Source of the DNA: Pseudomonas sp.
GTDB lineage: Bacteria > Pseudomonadota > Gammaproteobacteria > Pseudomonadales > Pseudomonadaceae
NCBI GenBank assembly: GCA_029240955.1
Contig: JARDZH010000141.1
Coordinates: 1 to 6,429, forward strand
DNA length: 6,429 nucleotides
Direction of reading: 5' to 3'
The notes beneath the pieces were generated by a model, which was not told the origin of the DNA, searched no databases, and worked only from the letters and a program-made list of their open reading frames with translations. The position numbers and the translations under genes were made by a program. Below, one piece after another: positions 1 to 5,815 of this stretch. The first letter of the stretch is position 1, and each line of letters opens with the position of its first letter.

Positions 1-1
1 A

Positions 2-77
2 TGGCGTCCCCTAGGGGACTCGAACCCCTGTTACCGCCGTGAAAGGGCGGTGTCCTAGGCCACTAGACGAAGGGGAC
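2..77 (-). tRNA. tRNA-Glu (anticodon UUC), second copy in the operon
   Basis: Read on the minus strand, this is a complete 76-base tRNA including an encoded CCA end (TGG at 2-4). The acceptor stem pairs GTCCCC with GGGGAC. The anticodon stem CCGCC/GGCGG holds the loop CTTTCAC, giving anticodon UUC (bases 41-43), which decodes GAA and GAG. The T-arm GGTTCGAGTCC is normal. It is identical to the copy at 262-337, and the identity continues over 1-79 versus 261-339. It is the promoter-distal member of a Glu-Gly-Glu transcript running leftward. Further tRNAs or the terminator could lie outside the window to the left. tRNA-Glu is also the substrate of glutamyl-tRNA reductase for haem synthesis in Pseudomonas (family knowledge). 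Confidence 0.98.
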
Positions 78-82
78 ACTGC

Positions 83-111
83 CTGAAACACCATTGGTGT
101 GTGCGTTTCAG
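83..111 (-). repeat. Stem-loop in the spacer between tRNA-Gly and tRNA-Glu
   Basis: On the transcribed minus strand the spacer contains CTGAA...TTCAG outer arms and an inner ACACC-AAT-GGTGT hairpin, with a short bulge on one side; CTGAAAC/GTTTCAG is an alternative pairing. It lies just upstream of the second tRNA-Glu within the 104-base spacer (78-181). The rest of that spacer shows no gene. The structure could guide endonuclease cleavage of the tRNA precursor, but this is inference. It is not followed by a T-run, so it is unlikely to be an intrinsic terminator. Confidence 0.5.
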
Positions 112-181
112 TTCCAGACTCACATCCTCGGACGTGTTCTGGTTTCACTCAACTTCGCCCGAGAGCAAAGTTGCTTAAAAC

Positions 182-257
<76 letters not shown>

Positions 258-261
258 AATA

Positions 262-337
262 TGGCGTCCCCTAGGGGACTCGAACCCCTGTTACCGCCGT
301 GAAAGGGCGGTGTCCTAGGCCACTAGACGAAGGGGAC
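262..337 (-). tRNA. tRNA-Glu (anticodon UUC), promoter-proximal copy
   Basis: This is a complete minus-strand tRNA with encoded CCA, identical in all 76 bases to the copy at 2-77; the anticodon UUC is at 301-303. It is the first tRNA after the operon promoter at 441-469. Its 5' end is unusual. The first 19 bases of the mature tRNA (319-337), together with the 22 bases of leader just upstream, are repeated immediately further upstream (360-400). A truncated 5' tRNA fragment therefore sits in the precursor leader. The mature tRNA itself is intact. Confidence 0.98.
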
Positions 338-400
338 ACACGTACAACATTCACTACTTGCCACTAGACGAAGGGGACACACGTACAACATTCACTACTT
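319..400. repeat. Perfect 41-bp tandem duplication covering the tRNA-Glu 5' end and leader
   Basis: Bases 319-359 and 360-400 are identical over 41 positions and directly adjacent. Each unit contains 19 bases from the 5' end of tRNA-Glu (acceptor strand and part of the D-arm) plus 22 bases of leader. The unit at 319-359 belongs to the real tRNA; the unit at 360-400 is the extra copy. The perfect identity suggests a recent event such as replication slippage. The array has only two copies and no spacers, so it is not a CRISPR. Confidence 0.97.
360..378 (-). pseudogene. tRNA-Glu 5' fragment (19 bases) in the operon leader
   Basis: On the minus strand these bases reproduce positions 1-19 of tRNA-Glu exactly and then stop, because the next tandem unit begins. 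No anticodon arm, T-arm or 3' acceptor strand is attached. The fragment would be transcribed as part of the leader. It could in principle compete with the real 5' strand for pairing with the 3' acceptor strand before RNase P cleavage; that effect is speculation. Confidence 0.85.
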
Positions 401-440
401 ACTGCGCTTCGCTGTGTGCTTTACGCTGCAAGTGGCGCGC

Positions 441-469
441 ATTCTATGGATGGTTTGGCAGGTCGTCAA
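441..469 (-). promoter_or_regulatory. Sigma-70 promoter of the tRNA operon
   Basis: On the minus strand a TTGACG -35 box (469-464) and a TAGAAT -10 box (446-441) are separated by exactly 17 bases, close to the ideal sigma-70 layout. The bases just after the -10 box are GCGCGCC, the GC-rich discriminator typical of stable-RNA promoters under stringent (ppGpp) control. Transcription should start near 434, giving a leader of roughly 97 bases before tRNA-Glu, lengthened by the 41-bp duplication. The box match is seen directly; stringent control is inferred from known tRNA and rRNA promoters. Confidence 0.88.
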
Positions 470-587
470 CCCCCTCGTGAAAATTATTTGAAATCAATGA
501 CTTCACCGGTTCAGAGACCTGATCCCCGGCCGACAACCTGTATCTATATAGAACGGATGTAAGCAACGTCCGACGAGAACATCTATG

Positions 588-616
588 CGCGATAGTGCTT
601 AGCCACTACACTCGCG
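588..616 (+). repeat. Imperfect stem-loop upstream of the coiled-coil protein gene
   Basis: CGCGA-TAGTG at 588-597 pairs with CACTA (604-608) and TCGCG (612-616). The loop has 6 bases and there is a 3-base bulge (CAC) in the right arm. It ends about 20 bases before the Shine-Dalgarno sequence of the gene at 648. It may be a 5'-leader structure or a protein-binding dyad. No T-run follows, so terminator function is not supported. Confidence 0.45.
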
Positions 617-635
617 TGAAATTACTTTCAATAAT

Positions 636-640
636 GAGGT
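636..640 (+). promoter_or_regulatory. Ribosome binding site selecting the GTG start at 648
   Basis: GAGGT lies 7 bases before the GTG at 648. The alternative in-frame ATG at 660 would be 19 bases away, too far for this site. This supports the GTG start. Confidence 0.7.
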
Positions 641-647
641 TTGCGCA

Positions 648-1418
648 GTGACTCCACTCATGATCACGCTGATGGTAGTAGCTGGCATCGCGCTGCTTAT
701 TGCGATCGGCTACCTGAATCACGTCGCCGAAAACGGCAAAGTGGAAAAAGCTCGCGCCAAGGTTGAACTGAGCGATCGCCTGCGTCGCTGCTCTGAAATC
801 AGTGAGACCTTCCCCGGTCAACTCATGTCGCCTGCCCTGAAACTGTTGTTGGCTCGTCTGGAGCTCAACGTGGTGCAGCGCATGCTGGCGCTGGAGAAAA
901 CCAACTCGCAACTCAAGCAACGCATCGCCGAACTGGAAGAACAGGTAGCGCTGGGTGACCGCATCCCGGTCAACAACCCGGTCAGTCCGATCCAGACCGA
1001 AGCCAAGGCCAAGGATGTACGCTTTCTGCTTGAGGCACTGCACGGTCAGGTCACCCGCGCGGCCCACGACGGTTTCCTGCAGACCAGCGAAGCCAAGCAC
1101 TGGATCCGGGAAATCCGCACCATTCTGGTGAGCCTGCATATCGAGTTCTTCAATAACCTGGGCCAGGCGGCTCTGGCTCAGGAGCAGCCTGGCCAGGCGC
1201 GTCTGGCGTTCGAACGCGGCGTGCAATACCTGCGTAACCAGCCGGACCCGGTCACCTACCAACAGCAATTGGCAGCCATGGAAAAACAGCTGGCGCGCGC
1301 CAACTCCATGGTGCTGACCAACATTGCCCCGACCGACGATGACGACAACGCCCTGACCGAAGGCCTGAAGGCCGACGAGAGCGAATCGGAATGGAAGAAA
1401 AAGGTCATCTACGACTGA
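648..1418 (+). CDS. Membrane-anchored coiled-coil protein of unknown function
   Basis: The gene encodes 256 residues. I do not recognise a characterised family. Residues about 4-22 are a single hydrophobic segment, probably an uncleaved N-terminal membrane anchor with most of the chain in the cytoplasm. Residues about 65-101 are rich in leucine heptads and charged residues and look like a coiled coil. Residues about 168-197 (LGQAALAQEQPGQARLAFER) resemble one TPR-type helical hairpin. Residues 229-248 are strongly acidic with an Asp run, followed by a basic C-terminus (WKKKVIYD). The GTG start is chosen because GAGGT sits 7 bases upstream. A long reading frame on the opposite strand (606-1268) is a shadow: it has no recognisable domain, whereas this frame has a coherent membrane and helical design. 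The gene stands alone, with a tRNA operon behind it and a convergent operon ahead. A scaffold or envelope-associated role is possible, but nothing here shows it. Confidence 0.85.
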   Translation: MTPLMITLMVVAGIALLIAIGYLNHVAENGKVEKARAKVELSDRLRRCSEISETFPGQLMSPALKLLLARLELNVVQRMLALEKTNSQLKQRIAELEEQVALGDRIPVNNPVSPIQTEAKAKDVRFLLEALHGQVTRAAHDGFLQTSEAKHWIREIRTILVSLHIEFFNNLGQAALAQEQPGQARLAFERGVQYLRNQPDPVTYQQQLAAMEKQLARANSMVLTNIAPTDDDDNALTEGLKADESESEWKKKVIYD

Positions 1419-1427
1419 TAAAAGCTG

Positions 1428-1460
1428 TGCCGCTGCGCATGATCGACATGTGCAGCGGCA
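1428..1460. terminator. Hairpin between convergent genes, probable bidirectional terminator
   Basis: TGCCGCTGCGCATG (1428-1441) pairs with CATGTGCAGCGGCA (1447-1460) around the loop ATCGA. The stem is 14 bp with one G-U wobble in the rightward RNA and one A-C mismatch in the leftward RNA. It starts 10 bases after the stop of the 648 gene and ends 10 bases before the stop of the reductase gene at 1470. On the leftward side the stem is followed by CAGCTTTTATC, a modest T-run, so termination of the leftward operon is the better supported use. On the rightward side there is no T-run. Confidence 0.7.
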
Positions 1461-1469
1461 GACGTCGAA

Positions 1470-1952
1470 TCAGCAGTCGGTCGCTGCCAGAAAGATCTGC
1501 GCCAGACGCTCTATCCCTTCCTGATCCACTTCCTTGAAACGCGCCAGGCGCGGACTGTCCAGGTCCAGCACGCCAATCAGCCGCCCTTCCTTGACCAACG
1601 GCACGACCAGTTCGCTGTTCGACGCACTGTCGCAGGCGATGTGCCCGGGAAACTCATGCACATCTTCCACGCGCTGAGTCTGCCGGCTCTGGGCCGCCGC
1701 ACCGCATACGCCCCGACCAAACGGAATGCGTACGCACGCAACCTGACCCTGAAACGGGCCGAGCACCAGTTCTTCATTGCGGTTCAGGTAAAAGCCGGCC
1801 CAGTTCAGATCCTCGATCTGGGTATAAAGAAAGGCCGAGAACTGCGCGGCGTTGGCGATGAAATCGCGCTCATCGGCCAGCAATGCTTCCAGCTGCGCGG
1901 CGAGCAGGCTATAGCCGTTCAGCCCGGCTCCGGTGTGTTGCAGATCGATCAT
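1470..1952 (-). CDS. msrC: Free methionine-(R)-sulfoxide reductase (fRMsr, GAF fold)
   Basis: This is a cytosolic enzyme of 160 residues that reduces free methionine-R-sulfoxide to methionine using thiol chemistry recharged by thioredoxin. The whole protein is one GAF domain. Cys73, Cys83 and Cys107 have the same spacing (10 and 24) as Cys84, Cys94 and Cys118 of E. coli fRMsr (YebR). Other pocket residues match at the same offset: Trp51, Tyr55, Glu114 (NSELVVP), Asp130 and Asp132 (GVLDLDSP). The catalytic residue by analogy is Cys107. An extra cysteine ends the chain (Cys160). The ATG start at 1952 overlaps the stop of the upstream ATPase gene by ATGA, and a GGAG lies 8 bases before it. The gene is therefore the second cistron of a leftward operon and is probably translationally coupled. 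Residue equivalences rely on remembered family numbering; the spacing match is seen directly. Confidence 0.93.
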   Translation of the reverse strand: MIDLQHTGAGLNGYSLLAAQLEALLADERDFIANAAQFSAFLYTQIEDLNWAGFYLNRNEELVLGPFQGQVACVRIPFGRGVCGAAAQSRQTQRVEDVHEFPGHIACDSASNSELVVPLVKEGRLIGVLDLDSPRLARFKEVDQEGIERLAQIFLAATDC

Positions 1953-2839
1953 GGGTGTTGCTCCAGCAATTTCAGACCTACCCAGTAACGGGCGAATTGA
2001 TAGGCACAGCGGCCGTTGCGGTTACCACGCCCGGTCGCCCAGCGCACGGCCGCCTTGTCCAGCTCTTCGTCGCGCTGCCAGCTCAGCCCGGCCTTTTCAG
2101 CCAGTTGCGTGATCCAGTGCTCGACGACGTTGAGGTAATGTTCTTGAGTGAAGGGATAAAACGACAGCCACAGGCCGAAACGGTCGGACAGGGCAATCTT
2201 GTCTTCCACCGCTTCACTGGGGTGCAGCTCGCCGTCGACCTGCTGCCAGTTGGCGTTGTCGCTTTCCTTTTCGGGAACCAGATGGCGCCGGTTCGAGGTG
2301 GCGTACAGCAGCACGTTATCCGGCGCTTGCTCCAGCGAGCCGTCGAGCACGCTCTTGAGGACGCGGTAGTCGCCTTCGCCGGATTCGAACGACAAGTCAT
2401 CGCAGAACAGCACGAAGCGTTGCGGCAGCTTCTGCAATTGCTCGACCACTCGCGGCAGATCGCCCAAATGGTCGCGTTCGATTTCGATCAGGCGCAGGCC
2501 GGCACCGGCGTATTCGGCCAGCAACGCGCGAACCAGCGATGATTTGCCGGTGCCGCGAGAACCCCACAGCAGCGCATGGTTGGCGGGAAGGCCGTCGAGG
2601 AACTGACGCGTGTTGCGGCCCAACTGGTCGCGCTGCAGATCGACGCCGATCAGGTCGCTGAGACGCATGTCGAGGCTGACCTCCAGCGGCATCAGGTAGC
2701 CGGTGCGCCCTTCGCGCACCCAGCGTGCGGCCAGCGCATGAGTCCAGTCCACCGACTCGCGGGGCGCCGGGAGCAACGGTTCCAGGCGTGCCAGCACGGC
2801 ATCGGCACGCTCGAGAAAAGCATTCAACCGAGAATCCAC
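1949..2839 (-). CDS. DUF815-type AAA+ family ATPase
   Basis: The product has 296 residues and no signal peptide or membrane segment, so it is probably cytosolic. The N-terminal ~85 residues are helical. Walker A is GSRGTGKS at 93-100 and Walker B is FVLFCDD at 142-148. A sensor-1-like TSN lies at 181-183, an arginine-finger-like DRFG at 219-222, and a glycine/arginine-rich GRGNRNGR near the C-terminus (270-277). This fits the DUF815 group of single-module P-loop ATPases, whose cellular role is not established. The GTG start at 2839 is preceded at ideal distance by a near-perfect AGGAGGA. Its last four bases overlap the start of the free Met-sulfoxide reductase gene. It is divergent from the sensor kinase gene, with 89 bases between start codons. 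The ATPase call is firm; the substrate is unknown. Confidence 0.88.
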   Translation of the reverse strand: MDSRLNAFLERADAVLARLEPLLPAPRESVDWTHALAARWVREGRTGYLMPLEVSLDMRLSDLIGVDLQRDQLGRNTRQFLDGLPANHALLWGSRGTGKSSLVRALLAEYAGAGLRLIEIERDHLGDLPRVVEQLQKLPQRFVLFCDDLSFESGEGDYRVLKSVLDGSLEQAPDNVLLYATSNRRHLVPEKESDNANWQQVDGELHPSEAVEDKIALSDRFGLWLSFYPFTQEHYLNVVEHWITQLAEKAGLSWQRDEELDKAAVRWATGRGNRNGRCAYQFARYWVGLKLLEQHP

Positions 2840-2842
2840 GGT

Positions 2843-2849
2843 TCCTCCT
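2843..2849 (-). promoter_or_regulatory. Strong Shine-Dalgarno site selecting the GTG start of the ATPase gene
   Basis: On the minus strand AGGAGGA is followed within a few bases by GTG at 2839. An ATG overlapping the site's upstream edge (2852) is in another frame. The site decides for the rare GTG start and predicts good translation of this operon. Confidence 0.85.
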
Positions 2850-2868
2850 CATATTTAACTGATTAACC

Positions 2869-2898
2869 GCCGGGCGTGATCGGCTATGCTTGCCCGGC
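2869..2898. promoter_or_regulatory. Divergent promoter region with an inverted repeat around a candidate sagS -10 box
   Basis: The 89-base gap between the ATPase gene and the kinase gene contains perfect 7-base arms GCCGGGC (2869-2875) and GCCCGGC (2892-2898). TATGCT (2885-2890), a plausible rightward -10 element, lies between them. No good -35 hexamer is seen, so an activator-dependent or weak promoter is possible. For the leftward operon the A/T-rich stretch 2851-2866 may hold the promoter, but no clear box pair is visible. The repeat is seen directly; its operator role is inference. Confidence 0.4.
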
Positions 2899-2928
2899 AT
2901 TGGGCACTCGACATGGCAGTAAGCATTC

Positions 2929-5280
2929 ATGGACATTTCGCTCACCAACCGACTGTCGTTCAAACAGGCTCGCCTGGCAGTCCTGATCGGTTTCGCGCTC
3001 GGAACATTGCTTAGCCTGCTACAGATCGCACTCGATTATGCCAGCGAAGACGCGTCCATCGATCGTGAAATTAACTCGCTGCTCGAAATCAGCCACAATC
3101 CGGCGTCCCGAATCGCTTACAACATCGATGCCGAACTCGCTCAGGAACTGACCTTGGGCCTGCTGCACTCCCCCGCCGTCATCAGCGCCCGCCTGACCGA
3201 CAACAACAATATGGTGTTGTCGAGCGTGGAGCGTCCGCCTGCTGTGGGCCGCTACCGCATGGTCAGCGACTGGCTGTTCGGCGAGAACCGGCGGTTCGAG
3301 GAAGTCCTGCATCTGGACCATTTGCCGGACGAAAACATTGGCACGCTGTACCTGGAAGTCGACACCTTCGCCTTCGGCAGCCATTTTCTGCAACGGGCAG
3401 AAATCACCCTGCTCAACGGTTTTGTCCGCAGCCTCGCGCTGGCCGGCATCCTGACCATGCTGTTCTATACGACGCTGACCAAGCCGCTGGTGCGCGTCAT
3501 TCGCGATCTGATCGGTCATGACCCGCGCAGCCCGATGCAGAGCAAGATCACCTGCCCGCCCCATCACGAGGGTGACGAAATCGGCGTGCTGGTCGAGGCG
3601 TTCAACCGCCAGATCGAATCCATGTCGGTCGAGTTTTCCAGACGCCTGGAAGCGGAAAACCGCCTGACCGACCATCTGAACCAGCTGGAAACCATCGTTT
3701 CGGCGCGCACTGAAGAACTCAAGGCCAGCAACCAGCGCTTGAGCCAGTCCAACGAAGAGTTGCAGCTGGCGCGCAGCACCGCGTTGGACATGGCGCAAGC
3801 GCGGTCGGCGTTTCTGGCCAACATGAGTCACGAGATCCGCACGCCGCTCAATGGTCTGCTGGGCATGCTCGCCTTGTCGATGGACGGCCCGCTCAGCGCA
3901 GAGCAGCGCCAGCAACTGATGATCGCCCACGACTCGGGCAAGGTGCTGGTCGAGCTGCTCAACGATATCCTCGACCTGTCCAAATTCAACGCGGGTCACC
4001 TGGAGATCGAGCGGATTCCCTTCGACCTCGGGACGCTGGTCGAGGACACGGCCAGTCTGCTGTCGCAAAACGCCGCGCCCAGCGTGGAACTGACCTGCCT
4101 CATCCCGGCGGACTTCCCGGCAATGGTGCTGGGCGATCCGACGCGAGTCAGGCAGGTGGTGAGCAACCTGTTGTCCAACGCGTTGAAGTTCACCCGCTTC
4201 GGCCGCGTGGACGTGCGCCTGAGTTGTCTGCGAGATGCCGTTACCCAGGAAAACCGGGTGCGAATCGAAGTCCGAGATACCGGCATCGGCATCGCCAAGG
4301 ACGCTCAAGCCAAAATCTTCCAGCCCTTCACACAAGCCGAGGCCGCGATCACGCGCCAGTTCGGCGGCACCGGCCTGGGTCTTTCACTCACCCACAATCT
4401 GTGCGAAGCCATGAAGGGCGGACTCAGCATCCAGTCGCAGTCGGGCTTTGGCAGTGCGTTCATTGCCGAGCTGCCGCTTCCGGTTCATTTGCCAGCCATC
4501 ATGCCCGCGCAGCTCAAGGGCCGCGTGACGGTGGTCAGCACCGCCGGCAGTGGTCTGGCAGAACTGCTGGGCACCTTGCTGCCCGAGTGGGGCATCGCAT
4601 TCAAGCGTCTGGGCACGGATGAGAAGATCGCGAACCTGGGCAAAGACCAACATCCGGATCTGATCATCACAGACTGTCCTGAATGTCTGTTCGGCATACG
4701 GCCGACGACGCCTGTGCCGATTTTGCTGGTAACCGCATACGGCAATTTCATGCCCGGCGAACAGGTCAGCGCCCTGGCTCCCTTGCAGCAGCAGGCGCGA
4801 CCGCTGGCGCGCAGTGCGCTGTATCAGACACTGCGCCGTGCGCTGCATCAGGAAGACCAGAGCGTAAGGGCACTGGAAAGCGACGAATCGAGCGCACAAC
4901 GACCCGCGCGGATTCTTCTGGTGGAAGACAATCCGGTCAACCAACTGGTCGCCAAAGGGATGCTGAGCAAGCTGGGCTGCGATGTCACCATCAGCCGCCA
5001 CGGTGCCGAAGCGCTCGAAATGCTGGAGCGCGACACGTACGATCTGGTGCTGATGGACTGCAACATGCCGGTGATGGACGGTTACGAAGCCAGCCGCCAG
5101 ATTCGCGCCAGCGGGCGCTGGCCCAATCTGCCGATCGTGGCGCTCACGGCCAACGCCATGCCAGAAGAGCGAGAACGCTGCCGGGCGGCGGGCATGAACG
5201 GGTATCTGGCCAAACCCTTCCGCCGCGCCGAACTGCTGAACGTGCTGGACCAGTGGATACCGGTCCCGCAGGACAGCTGA
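2929..5280 (+). CDS. sagS: SagS-type hybrid sensor histidine kinase
   Basis: This inner-membrane two-component sensor has 783 residues. In order it has: transmembrane segment 1 (about 16-36), a periplasmic sensor region (about 37-162), transmembrane segment 2 (about 163-183), HAMP with DEIG at 216-219, a coiled linker (about 230-290), and HisKA with the phospho-accepting His301 in SHEIRTPLNG. HATPase_c follows with N-box Asn417, G1 box DTGIG (450-454), F-box FQPF (464-467) and G2 box GGTGLGL (479-485). A degenerate receiver-like segment (about 522-640) comes next, then a true receiver (about 660-776) with Glu666/Asp667, phospho-acceptor Asp710, Thr740 and Lys762. There is no Hpt domain, so phosphate must pass to a separate Hpt protein. 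In P. aeruginosa SagS (PA2824) that partner is HptB, linking it to the motile-to-biofilm switch. Length, domains and neighbours all fit that orthology, which I recall rather than searched. The start has only a weak ribosome site. The ATPase operon is divergent, and the stop abuts the convergent peroxidase stop. Confidence 0.92.
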   Translation: MDISLTNRLSFKQARLAVLIGFALGTLLSLLQIALDYASEDASIDREINSLLEISHNPASRIAYNIDAELAQELTLGLLHSPAVISARLTDNNNMVLSSVERPPAVGRYRMVSDWLFGENRRFEEVLHLDHLPDENIGTLYLEVDTFAFGSHFLQRAEITLLNGFVRSLALAGILTMLFYTTLTKPLVRVIRDLIGHDPRSPMQSKITCPPHHEGDEIGVLVEAFNRQIESMSVEFSRRLEAENRLTDHLNQLETIVSARTEELKASNQRLSQSNEELQLARSTALDMAQARSAFLANMSHEIRTPLNGLLGMLALSMDGPLSAEQRQQLMIAHDSGKVLVELLNDILDLSKFNAGHLEIERIPFDLGTLVEDTASLLSQNAAPSVELTCLIPADFPAMVLGDPTRVRQVVSNLLSNALKFTRFGRVDVRLSCLRDAVTQENRVRIEVRDTGIGIAKDAQAKIFQPFTQAEAAITRQFGGTGLGLSLTHNLCEAMKGGLSIQSQSGFGSAFIAELPLPVHLPAIMPAQLKGRVTVVSTAGSGLAELLGTLLPEWGIAFKRLGTDEKIANLGKDQHPDLIITDCPECLFGIRPTTPVPILLVTAYGNFMPGEQVSALAPLQQQARPLARSALYQTLRRALHQEDQSVRALESDESSAQRPARILLVEDNPVNQLVAKGMLSKLGCDVTISRHGAEALEMLERDTYDLVLMDCNMPVMDGYEASRQIRASGRWPNLPIVALTANAMPEERERCRAAGMNGYLAKPFRRAELLNVLDQWIPVPQDS

Positions 5281-5285
5281 TCAGC
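5276..5285. other. Palindrome made by two abutting convergent stop codons
   Basis: GCTGATCAGC is a perfect 10-bp palindrome. Its centre TGATCA is the rightward TGA of the kinase gene followed directly by the leftward TGA (TCA on this strand) of the peroxidase gene. There is no intergenic base and no hairpin-plus-T-run terminator nearby, so the two transcripts probably overlap at their 3' ends. Confidence 0.9.
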
Positions 5286-5766
5286 GCAACAGCGCTTCGA
5301 TCTCGTCAGTCAGCTCTTGCGGCTTGGTCAGCGGCGAGAACCGTTTGATCTGTCTGCCGTCCTTGCCGATCAGAAACTTGGTGAAGTTCCACTTGATCCG
5401 CTCCGAGCCCAACAGGCCCGGCGCCTGCTTCTTGAGCTGGACGAACAGCGGATGAGCGTGACTGCCATTCACTTCAATCTTCTTGAACAGCGGAAACGAA
5501 ACCCCGTAGTTCAGTTCGCAGAACTCGGCGATGCTGCCTTCCTCACCCGGCTCCTGCTTGCCGAACTGGTTGCAGGGAAACCCCAGCACCACAAGGCCTC
5601 GGTCCCGATAGGTCTGCCAGAGTTGCTCCAGACCCTTGTACTGCGGCGTGAAACCGCACTTGCTGGCCGTGTTCACCACCAGCAAGGCCTTGCCGGAAAA
5701 ATCGGCCAGGGTTTTCTGTTCGCCTTTGATAGTCGTACAGGGAATACCCAACAGGTTATCGCTCAT
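5281..5766 (-). CDS. Thioredoxin-type glutathione peroxidase (non-selenium)
   Basis: The protein of 161 residues reduces hydrogen peroxide and organic hydroperoxides in the cytosol, and is best viewed as a thioredoxin-dependent GPx. The peroxidatic Cys37 lies in NTASKCGFTPQY. The rest of the catalytic tetrad is visible as Gln71 (GKQEPG), Trp126 and Asn127 (KWNFTKF). Cys65 sits in GFPCNQFG, and Cys83 in FCELNYGVSFPLF occupies the position of the resolving cysteine of yeast Gpx3-like enzymes. The active-site codon is TGC, not TGA, so no selenocysteine is needed. The ATG at 5766 is chosen because GAGGT lies 6 bases upstream; an in-frame ATG at 5787 would add seven residues and lacks a site. The gene follows msrB by 49 bases on the same strand, so they probably share a transcript. 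In P. aeruginosa the equivalent PA2826 is preceded by the MarR-type regulator gene ospR; no such gene is present here. Confidence 0.93.
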   Translation of the reverse strand: MSDNLLGIPCTTIKGEQKTLADFSGKALLVVNTASKCGFTPQYKGLEQLWQTYRDRGLVVLGFPCNQFGKQEPGEEGSIAEFCELNYGVSFPLFKKIEVNGSHAHPLFVQLKKQAPGLLGSERIKWNFTKFLIGKDGRQIKRFSPLTKPQELTDEIEALLR

Positions 5767-5772
5767 GACGGG

Positions 5773-5777
5773 ACCTC
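5773..5777 (-). promoter_or_regulatory. Ribosome binding site selecting the peroxidase start at 5766
   Basis: On the minus strand GAGGT is 6 bases before the ATG at 5766. It lies inside the longer alternative reading from 5787, which has no such site of its own. Confidence 0.7.
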
Positions 5778-5815
5778 GCAGACGCAACGGTGAATGTCAG
5801 TCAGTGCCATGAGTC

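Larger units (their letters stand above)
470..647. other. Intergenic region upstream of the coiled-coil protein gene
   Basis: From the end of tRNA-Glu (337) to the GTG at 648 is about 310 bases without a complete gene. The left part holds the tandem repeat and the tRNA promoter. Bases 470-647 show no convincing coding frame. A TATATA at 545-550 could be a rightward -10 element, but I cannot find a good -35 partner. The only structure I see is the imperfect hairpin at 588-616 just before the start codon region. Confidence 0.6.

Noticed and set aside
319..400. CRISPR array or mobile-element attachment site
   Set aside because: There are only two directly abutting units with no spacers, no integrase gene is present, and the duplicated part is the tRNA 5' end. 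Integrases normally duplicate the 3' end.
606..1268. Leftward 220-residue reading frame opposite the coiled-coil protein gene
   Set aside because: It has no recognisable domain and no good ribosome site, and its composition is typical of antisense shadows of GC-rich genes. The rightward frame has a coherent design and a good start site.
3019..4335. Leftward 438-residue reading frame inside the kinase gene
   Set aside because: It is entirely antisense to strongly recognised HAMP, HisKA and HATPase domains. It is an open-frame shadow of high-GC coding DNA.
4683..5348. Rightward 221-residue frame crossing the kinase stop
   Set aside because: It is frame-shifted over the receiver domain and rich in Arg and Ala, with no domain. 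It does not represent a fusion or overlapping gene.
5281..5766. Selenocysteine glutathione peroxidase
   Set aside because: The active-site codon is TGC for cysteine and no in-frame TGA occurs at that position.
5767..5787. Longer glutathione peroxidase start at 5787
   Set aside because: The extra seven residues cover the GAGGT site for the ATG at 5766 and are not typical of the family.
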